A stretch of DNA of 64,000 nucleotides. Origin: Mycobacterium noviomagense. Its GTDB lineage: Bacteria; Actinomycetota; Actinomycetes; Mycobacteriales; Mycobacteriaceae. The notes under the pieces were generated by a model, which did not search any database, was not told where the DNA came from, and was given only the letters and a program-made list of their open reading frames with translations. Of this stretch, positions 54,102 to 63,780 are shown one piece after another. Position 1 is the stretch's first letter, and each line of letters starts with the position of its first letter. A program made the translations under genes and the position numbers. The stretch lies in contig NZ_AP022583.1 in NCBI RefSeq assembly GCF_010731635.1, forward strand, positions 1,984,001-2,048,000, given 5' to 3'.

Positions 54102-56018
54102 TCAGACCTTGATCGACGGCAGCAGCCTGGTCAGGTTCCACAGTCGATTACGCCTGGCCGATAGAGACGAGATCGCCAATGAGACAGCCCATATGCCGAT
54201 CAGCACGATCACCGCTTGCCACAACCGGAAATCGATCCCGCCCAATATAAGTTGACGTAATCCGTTGACGCCGTATGTCATGGGGTCAAAGTGGTGGAAT
54301 ACCTGGAACGGCTTAGACGTGGTCTCCACGGGGTACATCCCGCCGGCGCTGACCAGCTGCAGCATCAGTAGCGCCATGATCAGCACGCGCCCTACAGCCG
54401 GGCCGACGAGTGCGTTGATCGCCTGTGTCGCGGCAACGAACGCCCAGGAGACCAGGATCATGAAAGCCAGCATCGCGACCGGGTGAGCCGCGTGCATGCC
54501 GAGGGCGAATCGCACCACGCCGTAGAGGATGACCGCTTGTGCGATTCCGATCACTGCTGCGGGTACGTAGCTGGAAAGCGCAACGCGCAGGGCGATCACC
54601 TCTGCGGCGATCGCGCGGTTCTGCAACGGTCGCAGCACCATCCACAGCACGAGCGCACCGAAGAACAAGGCCAGGGTGAGGAAGAACGGCGCCATGCCGG
54701 TGCCGAAGTTGGGCGCGGCGTTCTCATGGGTGGTTTCCAGCTGGACCGGGCCACCGATGGTGTTGGCGATCGCCTCTTTCTGTTGGGTCGTCCAGTTGGG
54801 TACCTGCTTGGCGCCTTCGGCGAGTTTGGTGGCCAGTTCGGCCGATCCTGCCCTGAGTTGCCCGGTTCCCGATGCCAGCTGTTGCGCCCCGTCATCGAGT
54901 TTGGCTATACCGCTTGCCAACTCGGCGTTTCCGGCGGCGAGCTGCTGGGCGCCGTTCCGCAGCTGGGTGAGCTTGTTCGTCAGGTCCTGTCCCTTGTTGC
55001 CGACCTGGTCCAGGGCCGATTTCAGCGGGCCTGCGGCGTTTTGGGCATCGGTGAGCTGCTGGCGGATCTGCGGTGTGAACTGGTGTTGTCGGAGCTGATC
55101 CTGTATTCCGCGTAGCGCAGCGGCGGCATTGCGTGCGGCTGGGTCTTGGCTCGCCGAGAGCTGATCAATCACCGATGACAGGCCGTTAGCGGCGGCCTCT
55201 TGCGCGACCGCAATGCCGTTGATCTGATCGGCGGCCTGCTGCATCGCGGTCGCAGCCTGGCCGCTGTTGCCGCCGACCGTCGAGAGCGCTTTGCTCACCG
55301 CTAGCAGCGGGTCGGTGGCCTCGTTGGTGCCGTCGGAAAGCTGCTTGGCGCCGGTGGCAAGCTGCGCTGAGCCGGATCGGGCGGTGTGCAGGCCCGCTGA
55401 AAGCTGACTGGCGCCGTCGTCGACCCGCGCTGCGCCGTCGGCGAGTTGCCTGGCCGCGTCAGCGGCCTGCTTGATCCCTGAACCGGACGACACGACCACA
55501 GACAGCACCTGATTGACCGCCTGCCCGGATATTCGGGCTGATACGGCATTGAGCACCTGGCTGATGGCTGTGCGGCCAATGCTGGTCGAGATGTAGTTGT
55601 TGGCGTCGTTGTAGACGGCGATGAGGTTGGCTTGTCTGGGTTGCCCGGTCACCGGTGATGCGATCGCCGCGCTGAAGTCGGGCGGCAGCTCGAGCATGAA
55701 GTAGTACTTGCCGTGTCCGACGCCATCACGCGCCTCTTCGGGGTTCACGACGTGCCAGTCCAGGCTGCGGTCGGCCGTCAGGCCCTTGGCGATCTCGGCG
55801 CCGGCATTGATTTGCTGCCCGGACACGACAGCGCCGCGGTCAGAGTTGACCAGCGCCACGGGCATCTTGTTGACGTGTCCGAAGGGGTCCCAGTACGCCC
55901 ACAGGTACAGCGCTCCGTAGACCAGCGGGAGCAACATCAAGACCACGATGGCTGCGCGAGTCATTCTGCTGCGGCCGAAACGTTTTATTTCCGAACCAAA
56001 TGCGAGCCCGGCAAGCAT
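54102..56018 (-). CDS. YhgE/Pip-type ABC-2 exporter permease
   Basis: 638 residues. An N-terminal helix (AAIVVLMLLPLVYGALYLW), an extracellular segment (80-180), a long helical region (190-420) built from the YhgE/Pip 10/11-residue pseudo-repeats (QLASGTGQLRAGSAELATKL and relatives), and five C-terminal helices of the ABC-2 type. These proteins export unknown molecules or serve as phage receptors elsewhere. The upstream gene, three bases away, encodes a degenerate ABC ATPase. In M. tuberculosis the locus position is that of Rv0180c, but I cannot claim orthology. Confidence 0.85.
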   Translation of the reverse strand: MLAGLAFGSEIKRFGRSRMTRAAIVVLMLLPLVYGALYLWAYWDPFGHVNKMPVALVNSDRGAVVSGQQINAGAEIAKGLTADRSLDWHVVNPEEARDGVGHGKYYFMLELPPDFSAAIASPVTGQPRQANLIAVYNDANNYISTSIGRTAISQVLNAVSARISGQAVNQVLSVVVSSGSGIKQAADAARQLADGAARVDDGASQLSAGLHTARSGSAQLATGAKQLSDGTNEATDPLLAVSKALSTVGGNSGQAATAMQQAADQINGIAVAQEAAANGLSSVIDQLSASQDPAARNAAAALRGIQDQLRQHQFTPQIRQQLTDAQNAAGPLKSALDQVGNKGQDLTNKLTQLRNGAQQLAAGNAELASGIAKLDDGAQQLASGTGQLRAGSAELATKLAEGAKQVPNWTTQQKEAIANTIGGPVQLETTHENAAPNFGTGMAPFFLTLALFFGALVLWMVLRPLQNRAIAAEVIALRVALSSYVPAAVIGIAQAVILYGVVRFALGMHAAHPVAMLAFMILVSWAFVAATQAINALVGPAVGRVLIMALLMLQLVSAGGMYPVETTSKPFQVFHHFDPMTYGVNGLRQLILGGIDFRLWQAVIVLIGIWAVSLAISSLSARRNRLWNLTRLLPSIKV

Positions 56019-56020
56019 CG

Positions 56021-56725
56021 TCAGCCCTTTCCGGTCAAGGTGCGGTGATCGTGTAGCTCGTGGTCGGGTGCTTCAGCGCCAAGCGGGTTGGTCACCCCGA
56101 CGACGACGGTGCGCTGCGCGGCGATTGCGCCCAGCCTCTCGACCGCGATCGCCCGCCGCGACTCGTCGCGGACCTGCTCGAGATCACCGACCACCAAGAT
56201 TGGGCGGTTTGACAACAGCGCCAATGTGATTCGCAGCAAGAACAGTTCCAGATCCGACAAGTCCATGATGTAGGACTCGGCCGACGGCGGGGGCATCTCG
56301 CCCATGACTTCGCCCAGTTCGGTCTGGCCGGACTGGGCCGGTACCCGCGCATACCACGACGCCAGCCACCTGCACTGCTCGGCCAGCACGGTCTGCACTG
56401 TCACTGTTTCCTCCAAGTCATCGATGTCAGCGAATGCCGCGATCGAGCAGTGCCGGCGGATCGTCCGCGGTTCCGAATCGCCGAGCACTGTCACCGACCC
56501 GTGGGTGGCCTTGAGCCGTCCGGCGAGTGTCAACAGGAGTGCTGTCTGCCCCGGTCCTCCGGGCATTCGAATGGCGTGGAACCCCGGTGTGAGTGCCAGA
56601 TCGATGCCCGAGAAAAGCGGTCCGTGCTCGCCGTCCACCCCTAGGCCGGCGGCGGTGATCAGCGGGGACCCAGACTCGGTGTTCGTCGGCGGCGGTGCAG
56701 CATCCTGCTCGTCATGGGCGTTCAT
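56021..56725 (-). CDS. Degenerate ABC-type ATPase partner of the YhgE/Pip exporter
   Basis: 234 residues aligning with ABC nucleotide-binding domains but without working motifs. The Walker A position reads MPGGPGQTALLLTLAG (Gln60 in place of Lys), Walker B reads PILVVGDLEQV with misplaced acids, and no LSGGQ is found (the region reads DLSDLELFLLR). It may bind nucleotide weakly or have a structural role. The N-terminal 15 residues are acidic and disordered. Co-oriented with the exporter, three bases before its start. Confidence 0.75.
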   Translation of the reverse strand: MNAHDEQDAAPPPTNTESGSPLITAAGLGVDGEHGPLFSGIDLALTPGFHAIRMPGGPGQTALLLTLAGRLKATHGSVTVLGDSEPRTIRRHCSIAAFADIDDLEETVTVQTVLAEQCRWLASWYARVPAQSGQTELGEVMGEMPPPSAESYIMDLSDLELFLLRITLALLSNRPILVVGDLEQVRDESRRAIAVERLGAIAAQRTVVVGVTNPLGAEAPDHELHDHRTLTGKG

Positions 56726-56881
56726 GGGTTCTGCTCATTTCTGGCGATGGCTCGATCCATTCGATCAAACGCGCGACCTCCAGGCGAGTGTTGGTGCTCA
56801 CGGCGGCAAGTTAGGCAGAGCCGTCAATCGGGCATCCCGGTATGAAGGCAGTTGGCGGGCGCCTGAGGAGCGGAGGGCACC

Positions 56882-56962
56882 ATGGTCGGCACTGTTGTCA
56901 GCGCCGTTATCGCCATTGCCATCTACCTGGCAGTGACTGGCCCCAACCGCATCCGGCGTTAG
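56882..56962 (+). CDS. Predicted 26-residue single-helix membrane peptide
   Basis: ATG 56882 with the strong ribosome site GGAGGG (56872-56877) begins a 26-residue frame, MVGTVVSAVIAIAIYL..., ending TGPNRIRR. It has a central hydrophobic helix (residues 2-19) and a basic C-terminus, the layout of small membrane regulators. It stands between the ATPase and pirin genes, on the opposite strand. Too short for standard gene calling; conservation unknown. Confidence 0.55.
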   Translation: MVGTVVSAVIAIAIYLAVTGPNRIRR

Positions 56963-56978
56963 TCAGCCGACTGTACGC

Positions 56979-57704
56979 TCAGCCGCCAAGTTTTGCGTGC
57001 ATCTCCCACACCAGAATCTCCGCCGGCTCGGTTGCGGTCACCCGTCGCCCTTCGGATGCGGTGAACCGGACCGCGTCGCCCTCATGCAGATCGCCGAGAC
57101 CCTCAACCGACACCAGGCCGGACGTCACGAACAGATGCACGTACGGCGCCGACGGCAACTCGACACTGTCGCCGGGCCGCAGCCGCGCTCCGTGCAACGC
57201 CGCATTGCGGTTGTGCAGGGTGATGGCGGCCTCGTGGCCGGTCATACCGGAGGCGATGGTCGTCAGCCCACTGGTCAGCAGTTGGTCGTCGGTCTCGTGT
57301 TGCTGATAGCTGGGCTCGATACCGGTCTCGTCGGGTAGCACCCACATCTGGATGAAATGCACTGGCTCGCTTGCCGAGTCGTTCTTTTCCGAGTGCAGAA
57401 TGCCGCTGCCGGCCGACATGCGTTGCGCCAGTCCGGGATAGATCACACCGTGGTTTCCGGTCGAGTCCTGATGGGTCAGCGCGCCCTCCAGCACCCAGGT
57501 GACGATCTCCATGTCCCGGTGCGGGTGGGTGGCAAACCCGGTACGCGGCGCGACGATGTCGTCGTTGTTGACCAGCAGCAGGCCGTGGTGAGTGTTGGCC
57601 GGGTCGTAGTGGTCGGCGAACGAAAAGGAATGCCGGGAATTCAGCCAGGACGTCTTCGTGACAAACCGGTCGGCCGCGCGCCGGATCTCCGCGGTGGCAG
57701 GCAT
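56979..57704 (-). CDS. Pirin-family protein, Rv0181c orthologue
   Basis: 241 residues, bicupin pirin with the metal-binding set HPHRDMEIVTWV (His-x-His) and HSEKND (His, Glu). Pirins hold iron and act as redox-sensing cofactors or quercetinase-like dioxygenases; the role here is unknown. Correct order next to sigG region in M. tuberculosis. Different from the broken pirin at 7907-8304. Confidence 0.93.
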   Translation of the reverse strand: MPATAEIRRAADRFVTKTSWLNSRHSFSFADHYDPANTHHGLLLVNNDDIVAPRTGFATHPHRDMEIVTWVLEGALTHQDSTGNHGVIYPGLAQRMSAGSGILHSEKNDSASEPVHFIQMWVLPDETGIEPSYQQHETDDQLLTSGLTTIASGMTGHEAAITLHNRNAALHGARLRPGDSVELPSAPYVHLFVTSGLVSVEGLGDLHEGDAVRFTASEGRRVTATEPAEILVWEMHAKLGG

Positions 57705-57741
57705 AGCCCTCAGGGTAGTCCCGTGGACATGCCTGTGCGGC

Positions 57742-58866
57742 TCACCAGTCGGCGTCGGTGTAGCGGATGACGCCCCGGATGTTCTTGCCGTCCAGCATGT
57801 CCTGATAGCCCTCGTTGATGTCTTCCAGCCGATAGGTGTTCGTCACCATCTCGTCGATCTTGAGCAGCCCGGACTTGTACAGACCCACCAGCCGTGGCGT
57901 TTCGACGTGCGAGCTGCCGCCACCGAAGATGTTGCCTTTCAACGTCTTTTGCAACATCGCAAACAAGAACAAGTTGAGCTTGACGTCGACGTCGGTCATC
58001 GCACCCATCCCGGTCACCACGCAGGTCCCGGTCTTGGCGGTCAGGGTCAGCGCTTCTTCGATGTATTCCCCGCGCATCTCGCCGACCGCGATGATGGTCT
58101 TGTCGGCCATCAGGCCGTAGGTCAGATCCATCATCGGTGCGATCGCGGCGGACATCGACTCGTATACGTGGGTGGCGCCGAACTTCACGGCTTGCTCCCG
58201 CTTGAATTCGACGGGGTCGATTGCGATGACGTGCTTGGCGCCGGACAATACCGCGCCCTGCAGCGCGCTCATCCCGATGCCGCCCACGCCGACAATCGCG
58301 ACCGTCTCACCCGGCTGGACCTCGGCGACATTCGTCGCCGAGCCGAACCCAGTCGGCACCGCACAACCCATAATCGCCGCCGACTCGAACGGCACACCGG
58401 GGTCAATCTTGACGACCGAATCCTTGTGCACGGTCATGTAGGGCGCGAAAGTGCCGAGCAGGTTCATCGGCGAGACGTCATGCGATCCGGCTTTAATGCG
58501 GGAGGTGCCGTCGGCGATCGCTTTGCCGCCGAGCAACAGGGCGCCGCGGTCGCAGAGCGACCGGAAACCTTTCAAGCACGGTGGACAATCGCCGCAGGCC
58601 GGGATGAACGCCAAGATGACGTGGTCGCCTTCGCTGATTCCGGTGACGCCCTTGCCGACTTTGGTGACGACGCCGGCGCCCTCATGCCCGCCCAGTGCCG
58701 GCAAGCCGATCGGGGTGGCTCCGGTGGTCAGGTGGTAGTCGGAGTGGCACATGCCGGCGGCATGCACCTGGATCTGAACTTCGTCGTCGACCGGATCGCC
58801 GACCTCGATTTCGTCGACCCGAAACGGCGAGTTCAGCTCCCATAGCAGTGCGCCCTTGGTCTTCAT
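57742..58866 (-). CDS. NDMA/NAD-type zinc alcohol dehydrogenase, AdhB-like
   Basis: 374 residues. Zinc-type MDR closest to the mycobacterial AdhB (Rv0761c) group: CHSDYHLTTGATPIG, GHEGAGVVTKVGKGV, structural-zinc CGDCPPCLKGFRSLC, and nucleotide fold IVGVGGIGMSALQGAVLS. Oxidises alcohols using NAD or the tightly bound nucleotide that NDMA regenerates. A near-perfect KstR-type box lies 24 bases upstream. In M. tuberculosis the AdhB gene lies elsewhere, so this is a second copy or a relocated gene. Confidence 0.9.
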   Translation of the reverse strand: MKTKGALLWELNSPFRVDEIEVGDPVDDEVQIQVHAAGMCHSDYHLTTGATPIGLPALGGHEGAGVVTKVGKGVTGISEGDHVILAFIPACGDCPPCLKGFRSLCDRGALLLGGKAIADGTSRIKAGSHDVSPMNLLGTFAPYMTVHKDSVVKIDPGVPFESAAIMGCAVPTGFGSATNVAEVQPGETVAIVGVGGIGMSALQGAVLSGAKHVIAIDPVEFKREQAVKFGATHVYESMSAAIAPMMDLTYGLMADKTIIAVGEMRGEYIEEALTLTAKTGTCVVTGMGAMTDVDVKLNLFLFAMLQKTLKGNIFGGGSSHVETPRLVGLYKSGLLKIDEMVTNTYRLEDINEGYQDMLDGKNIRGVIRYTDADW

Positions 58867-58889
58867 GCCCGGGATATTAGCGAACGAGC

Positions 58890-58903
58890 CAGAACGTGTT
58901 CCA
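58890..58903. promoter_or_regulatory. Near-perfect KstR-type operator upstream of the AdhB-like gene
   Basis: CAGAACGTGTTCCA fits TnnAACnnGTTnnA except for the first base (C for T). Its core AGAACGTGTTC is identical to the site at 3790-3803. It sits 24 bases before the alcohol dehydrogenase start. Confidence 0.6.
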
Positions 58904-58962
58904 ATCCACGCGTTGAAACGCTGCTTTACCTGCGTGAATGGACTGCTACATCGTCTCGTTGG

Positions 58963-59646
58963 TCAGGCTGTGGCGGGGGTCAGCAGGGTTTGCGCTTGTC
59001 TCAGCGCGGCGTCCAGCCCGGGAAGTGTCAGTTTTCGCGCGCCGCCCAGATGAATTTCGATCTGGTACTCTGGCTGACCGTCGCGTCCGAAGATCGGTAA
59101 GACGACGAATTCAGTTGCCGGCAGCTCCGTTTCGAGAGTATGCGTCACTGACCGCAGCGTCACCATCGTCATCAGCGTGCTGAGTTGGCGGGTTATCTGT
59201 GCGGCGGGCTGCAGCGATGCCAGGACGGCGGCGAGCCGGTCGTGCAGTGCGGCGTGGGCGTCGTCGAAGCGCCAGGCGCCGTAGCCGCGGTGGCGGATGT
59301 CGGCGAGCACACGGCGATGTGCGGTGATGTCGGCGCGGGTGAGCCGGGGTGTGACCCGATGCAGCCAGTCCTCGACCGCGGTGTCGTCGCGCCAGGCCAT
59401 CGCAACCAGCCCGAACGGCGGAGCGATCGGGAAGCGCTGCCCTACGGCGTGCTCGCCGTCGGTGCTGTGGCCGACCGCGTCCACCGTCGTCAGCTGCCGG
59501 TCGCCGATTTTCGACATCGAGCAGCCCGCTGCGAGTGTGGTGTTCAAGAAGGTGAGCGCTTCGCGGCCGCGGTCCAGCAACAGGAATTGCGCCCGGAGAC
59601 CATGGACGATTCCGAACAGGCCGCTGCCCAGCGCATAGCGATCGAC
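58963..59646 (-). pseudogene. IclR-type regulator fragment, N-terminus deleted
   Basis: Only the C-terminal effector-like part remains: after YALGSGLFGIVHGLRAQF, the frame reads through FLNTTLAAGCSMSKIGDRQL, FGLVAMAWRDDTAVEDWL and EFVVLPIFGRDGQPEYQIEI. The helix-turn-helix is missing, and the sequence upstream of about 59645 is the antisense of the DapB-like fragment on the other strand. No credible start remains. The IclR assignment is moderate; only the effector domain can be judged. Confidence 0.65.
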
Positions 59647-60713
59647 CACCCGCAGCTGGAGCTGGTCGACCTCGTAGTGCACAGCGATGCCAAGGCCGGC
59701 CTGGACGCCGGGCAGCTCTGCGGCGTCGAGCCGGTGGAGTCGTGGCAACGCAGGATCCTGGTGCGATGCTGACCGGTGACGCCGACATGGTGCTCTATGC
59801 CGCCGCGGCCAATCTGCGGCCGCTGGAGGCAGTCGAGGACATGGCGGCGATCCTGGAGACCGGCAAAAACGTGGTGTCGTGCTCGGTGGTGCCTCTTGTC
59901 TTTCCCGACGCCGTCGACGCCGCGTTCACCGAACCGCTGCGGGAGGCGGCGCGTGCGGGCGGCGCGTCGTTCTTCACCACCGGCATCGACACTGGGTTCG
60001 CCAACGATGTTCTGCCCCTGGTGCTTTCGGGAGTGTCGCGGGTTGTCGAGAGCGTCCGCGTCAGCGAGATTTCCAACTACGCTACCTACCCCGACAAATC
60101 GGCGGTGTACGAGAACCTCGGGTTCGGCAAGCCGCCTGAGGTCACCCCGTTCGCGGCTACCACTGGCGTCTTCACCTTCGGCTGGGGCCCGGTGCTGCAC
60201 CAGCTTGCCGCCGGGCTGGGTGTGCAGATCGACCACATCGACGAACGCGTTGACCGCGTGGCCGCTGCGGAATCGTTCGACACGCCCACCGGCCACATCG
60301 CGGCCGGGACAATAGCGGCGATGCGCTCGACCCTGACCGGATATGTCTGAGACAGGTTGACTTTCGTCGTCGACCACGTCACCCGCATGCACGACGACAT
60401 CGCTCCGGACTGGCCACAGCCACATATCGCGATTCCGCCGCGCGACCTCGGCTACGGCGGGGCTTCCGGTCGCGGGGTCTACCGCGTCGAAATCGACGGC
60501 TCACCGAGCATGCGCTGCGAGCTTGAATTGGCCGACGACCACGACCACGATCTCGGCGCGCGGGTAGCCGGCGCATCGCGGATGGTCAACGCCATCCCGG
60601 CGGTATGCGAAGCGCCGCCCGGCCTGCTGTCGGCGCTGGATCTGCCACTGATCACCGGACGCGGTTTGGTGCGGCCGGTATCCGGACCGCCACCGGACAG
60701 CCGACTGTTCTAG
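59632..60713 (+). pseudogene. DapB-like dehydrogenase remnant (5' truncated, frameshift, in-frame stop)
   Basis: The sequence resembles dihydrodipicolinate reductase/2,4-diaminopentanoate dehydrogenase-like proteins without their first 20 or so residues: AIDHPQLELVDLVVHSD, then a shift near 59731-59737, then MLTGDADMVLYAAAAN onward. An in-frame TGA at 60348-60350 splits the rest from TFVVDHVTRMHDD, which continues in the same frame to 60713 (GYGGASGRGVYRVEI). At least three lesions; clearly inactive. Confidence 0.78.
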
Positions 60714-60730
60714 CCATTTCGGCGAGTGGT

Positions 60731-60780
60731 CCAGTTATTGCACGCTTTTCGCTCGAATGCGTGTCATAACTGGCCACTCG
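60731..60780. repeat. 50-bp hairpin repeat, left copy
   Basis: Identical over 50 bases to 61714-61763. The repeat can fold: CCAGTTAT at 60731 pairs with ATAACTGG, then CACGC with GCGTG, across a loop TTTTCGCTCGAAT. In this copy a flanking GCGAGTGG outside the repeat also pairs with CCACTCGC, allowing a stem of more than 20 pairs. It lies in the gap after the DapB-like remnant, 70 bases before the DUF559 gene. Confidence 0.85.
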
Positions 60781-60849
60781 CGGAGCGTTTATCCACAGGT
60801 CGGCTCAGCGCGGCCGACATGGTCGGCGGACTGCTGTCAAAGTCAGCGC

Positions 60850-61752
60850 GTGGCGGAGGGCGACTGGCCGTTCATCGGGACCGAAGCGCTGGCCGACGGC
60901 CAGGTAAGTAGACGCGCACTGCACAGCCGACACCGGCGCGTCTACCGCAACGTCTACCTGCCGAACGATCACGATCTCACCGCAGTCACCCGAGGAGTCG
61001 CGGCATGGCTGTGGTCCGGGCGCACGGCCACGGCCGCAGGATTGTCGGCCGCCGCGTTGCACGGCTCGGATTGGATTGACCCACGACTTCCCGCAGAGTT
61101 GTACCGCCGTAACGGCAAGCCTGTTGAAGGCATCGTTATCCATCGTGATGAGTTGTCGGACGACGAGGTATGCACGGTTCGCGGGATACCGGCCACTACG
61201 CCAACACGCACGGCGTTCGATCTCGGTCGCCGAAAAGGTTTGGTCCGCGCGGTAATTCACCTGGATGCGTTGGCGCGCGCCACCAGGCTGACGGTCGACG
61301 AGGTCGAGGAGTTGGTGCGACGGCGTAACGGTGTGCGTGGCCTGGTCCAATTGCGACGGGCGCTCGATTTGATGGACGGTGGTGCTGAGTCTCCGCAGGA
61401 AACCCGGACACGGCTGGTGCTGATCGACGCCGGCTTACCACGGCCGCAAACCCAGATCGTGGTGTGTGACCGGTACGGCGCCCCGTTCGCGCGGATCGAC
61501 ATGGGTTACGAAGATTTCAAAGTCGGTGTGGAGTACGACGGTATCCAGCACTGGACTGATCCGGCACGACGGGCATACGACATCGACAAACATGCGGAGT
61601 TGGTGGCAGTTGGTTGGAGGGTCGTCCGTGTTGGGGCAAACATGCTGCGCTACCGGCATAACGTCATCGTCGCCCGGACGTGTGCTGCGCTTCGCGAAGC
61701 CGGCGCTGACTGGCCAGTTATTGCACGCTTTTCGCTCGAATGCGTGTCATAA
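60850..61752 (+). CDS. DUF559/Vsr-like endonuclease-domain protein, AbiEi-like N-terminus
   Basis: 300 residues from GTG 60850; an ATG at 60757 is open but would include the gap after the left repeat. The front half (GTEALADGQVSRRALHSRHR, GVAAWLWSGRTATAAGLSAA, VRGIPATTPTRTAFDLGRR) resembles AbiEi-type antitoxin domains. The back half has the DUF559 restriction-like core: RIDMGYEDFKVGVEYDGIQH, then DIDKHAELVAVGWRVVRVG. The acid residues of the PD-(D/E)xK fold appear present. Its last 13 residues (WPVIARFSLECVS) are encoded by the right 50-bp repeat. Confidence 0.8.
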   Translation: MAEGDWPFIGTEALADGQVSRRALHSRHRRVYRNVYLPNDHDLTAVTRGVAAWLWSGRTATAAGLSAAALHGSDWIDPRLPAELYRRNGKPVEGIVIHRDELSDDEVCTVRGIPATTPTRTAFDLGRRKGLVRAVIHLDALARATRLTVDEVEELVRRRNGVRGLVQLRRALDLMDGGAESPQETRTRLVLIDAGLPRPQTQIVVCDRYGAPFARIDMGYEDFKVGVEYDGIQHWTDPARRAYDIDKHAELVAVGWRVVRVGANMLRYRHNVIVARTCAALREAGADWPVIARFSLECVS

Positions 61753-61763
61753 CTGGCCACTCG
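61714..61763. repeat. 50-bp hairpin repeat, right copy
   Basis: Identical to 60731-60780. It contains the last codons and the stop of the DUF559 gene. Here the outer stem is TGGCCAGTTAT/ATAACTGGCCA (11 pairs). Copies are 983 bases apart in direct orientation, bounding the DUF559 gene. Confidence 0.85.
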
Positions 61764-61767
61764 GCCA

Positions 61768-62763
61768 TTAGAGGCGCTCGGGCAGGCCGAATTTCGGGAA
61801 AAGGGTGGTGTCTAAGAACGCGACGACATGGCTGACACCGGAGTCGGTGATGTCGAGGACCTGCAGCTGAAACGGCAGATGCTGGTCGCCGTCGCGCATG
61901 TACATCGCGGCCGCGGGTTGCCCGTTGGCCAGCAACGGGATCAGCCGCATATCGCCGGTGGCTTGCGCGGGGCACTGCTGGCGCACCAATGTGGCGATCG
62001 CTTGCGGACCCTGGTACCAGCCGACGTATGGCGGCATCTCCCAGATCGCCTCGGTGGTGAACAGCTCGACCAGCCGGTCGACGTCGTAGGCCTCGAACGC
62101 TGAGATGTAGCGGGCCAGCCGATCCTGTGTGTCCGCCGAATCGGGCGCCGCCAGCCGGTCCTCGGCACAGGGACCGACCGCCTCCAATTGCGTGCGGGCC
62201 CGTTGCAGCAGGCTGTTGACGGCCGCGGTGCTGGTGCCGATTGCCTCGGCCACTTCCGCGGCCTTCCACTGCAGCACGTCGCGCAGCACCAGCACTGCCC
62301 GCTGCCGGGGCGACAGGTGTTGCAGGGCCGCGATGAACGCCAACCGCACCGACTCCCGCGATTCGACGATGTCCGAGGGATCGCTGGTGGTGTCCGGCAG
62401 CGGCTCGAGCCAGGCAATCTCCGTTCGCTCAACCAGCTCTGCAGTGGGATCGGCGCTGGGCGCCCCCAGCCCGGTAGGCAACGGCCGGCGTTGCCGGCCC
62501 TCCAGCGCGGTCAGGCAGGTGTTGGTGGCGATGCGGTGCAGCCACGTCCGCACCGAGGACTTGCCCTCGAAGCGGTCGTAGGCCTTCCAGGCCCGCAGAT
62601 ACGTTTCCTGAACCAGGTCCTCGGCGTCGTGCAGCGAACCCGTCATCCGATAGCAGTGCGCGAGCAGTTCCCGCCGGTACAGCTCAGCCTGCGCGGAGAA
62701 GTCGCCGTCGAGGCTTTCGGTGAGCAGACTCACGCGCACGAGCTTACGCAGGCAGCCTGACAT
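61768..62763 (-). CDS. sigG: ECF sigma factor SigG with SnoaL-like C-terminal domain
   Basis: 331 residues from ATG 62763; GTG codons at 62739 and 62733 are alternative starts, and the longer open frame would run into the divergent lipase gene. Sigma region 2 includes YRMTGSLHDAEDLVQETYLR; region 4 includes LSPRQRAVLVLRDVLQWKAA. Residues 200-331 form an NTF2/SnoaL-like domain (WEMPPYVGWYQGPQAIATLV) seen in the large-C-terminal ECF groups, which tunes activity in place of an anti-sigma factor. Linked to stress and phagocyte survival in M. tuberculosis. Confidence 0.9.
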   Translation of the reverse strand: MSGCLRKLVRVSLLTESLDGDFSAQAELYRRELLAHCYRMTGSLHDAEDLVQETYLRAWKAYDRFEGKSSVRTWLHRIATNTCLTALEGRQRRPLPTGLGAPSADPTAELVERTEIAWLEPLPDTTSDPSDIVESRESVRLAFIAALQHLSPRQRAVLVLRDVLQWKAAEVAEAIGTSTAAVNSLLQRARTQLEAVGPCAEDRLAAPDSADTQDRLARYISAFEAYDVDRLVELFTTEAIWEMPPYVGWYQGPQAIATLVRQQCPAQATGDMRLIPLLANGQPAAAMYMRDGDQHLPFQLQVLDITDSGVSHVVAFLDTTLFPKFGLPERL

Positions 62764-62776
62764 CCGCGTCCGCTGA

Positions 62777-63679
<903 letters not shown>

Positions 63680-63723
63680 ATGGCGGAACGGAAATGTCGG
63701 GCGTATCCCGTAATTTGGCGCTT

Positions 63724-63780
63724 ATGACTCGCGCTGGCGACGATGCAGAGCGAAGCGATGAGGAAGAGCGGCGCTTATGA
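63724..63780 (+). repeat. MIRU-like element with mini-ORF, upstream of the Rv0184-like gene
   Basis: An 18-residue mini-ORF MTRAGDDAERSDEEERRL whose TGA overlaps the ATG of the next gene (ATGA). Closely similar to 12020-12079. This is the typical interspersed-repeat layout that couples translation to the following gene; here the acidic/basic peptide is intact. Confidence 0.75.

Noticed and set aside
60757..60849. Longer start for the DUF559 protein at ATG 60757
   Set aside because: It would translate the end of the hairpin repeat and a non-homologous leader; the domain begins right after GTG 60850.
60731..61763. Flanking repeats as insertion-sequence terminal repeats
   Set aside because: They are direct, not inverted, no transposase is present, and one copy is part of the coding sequence; called a repeat unit instead.
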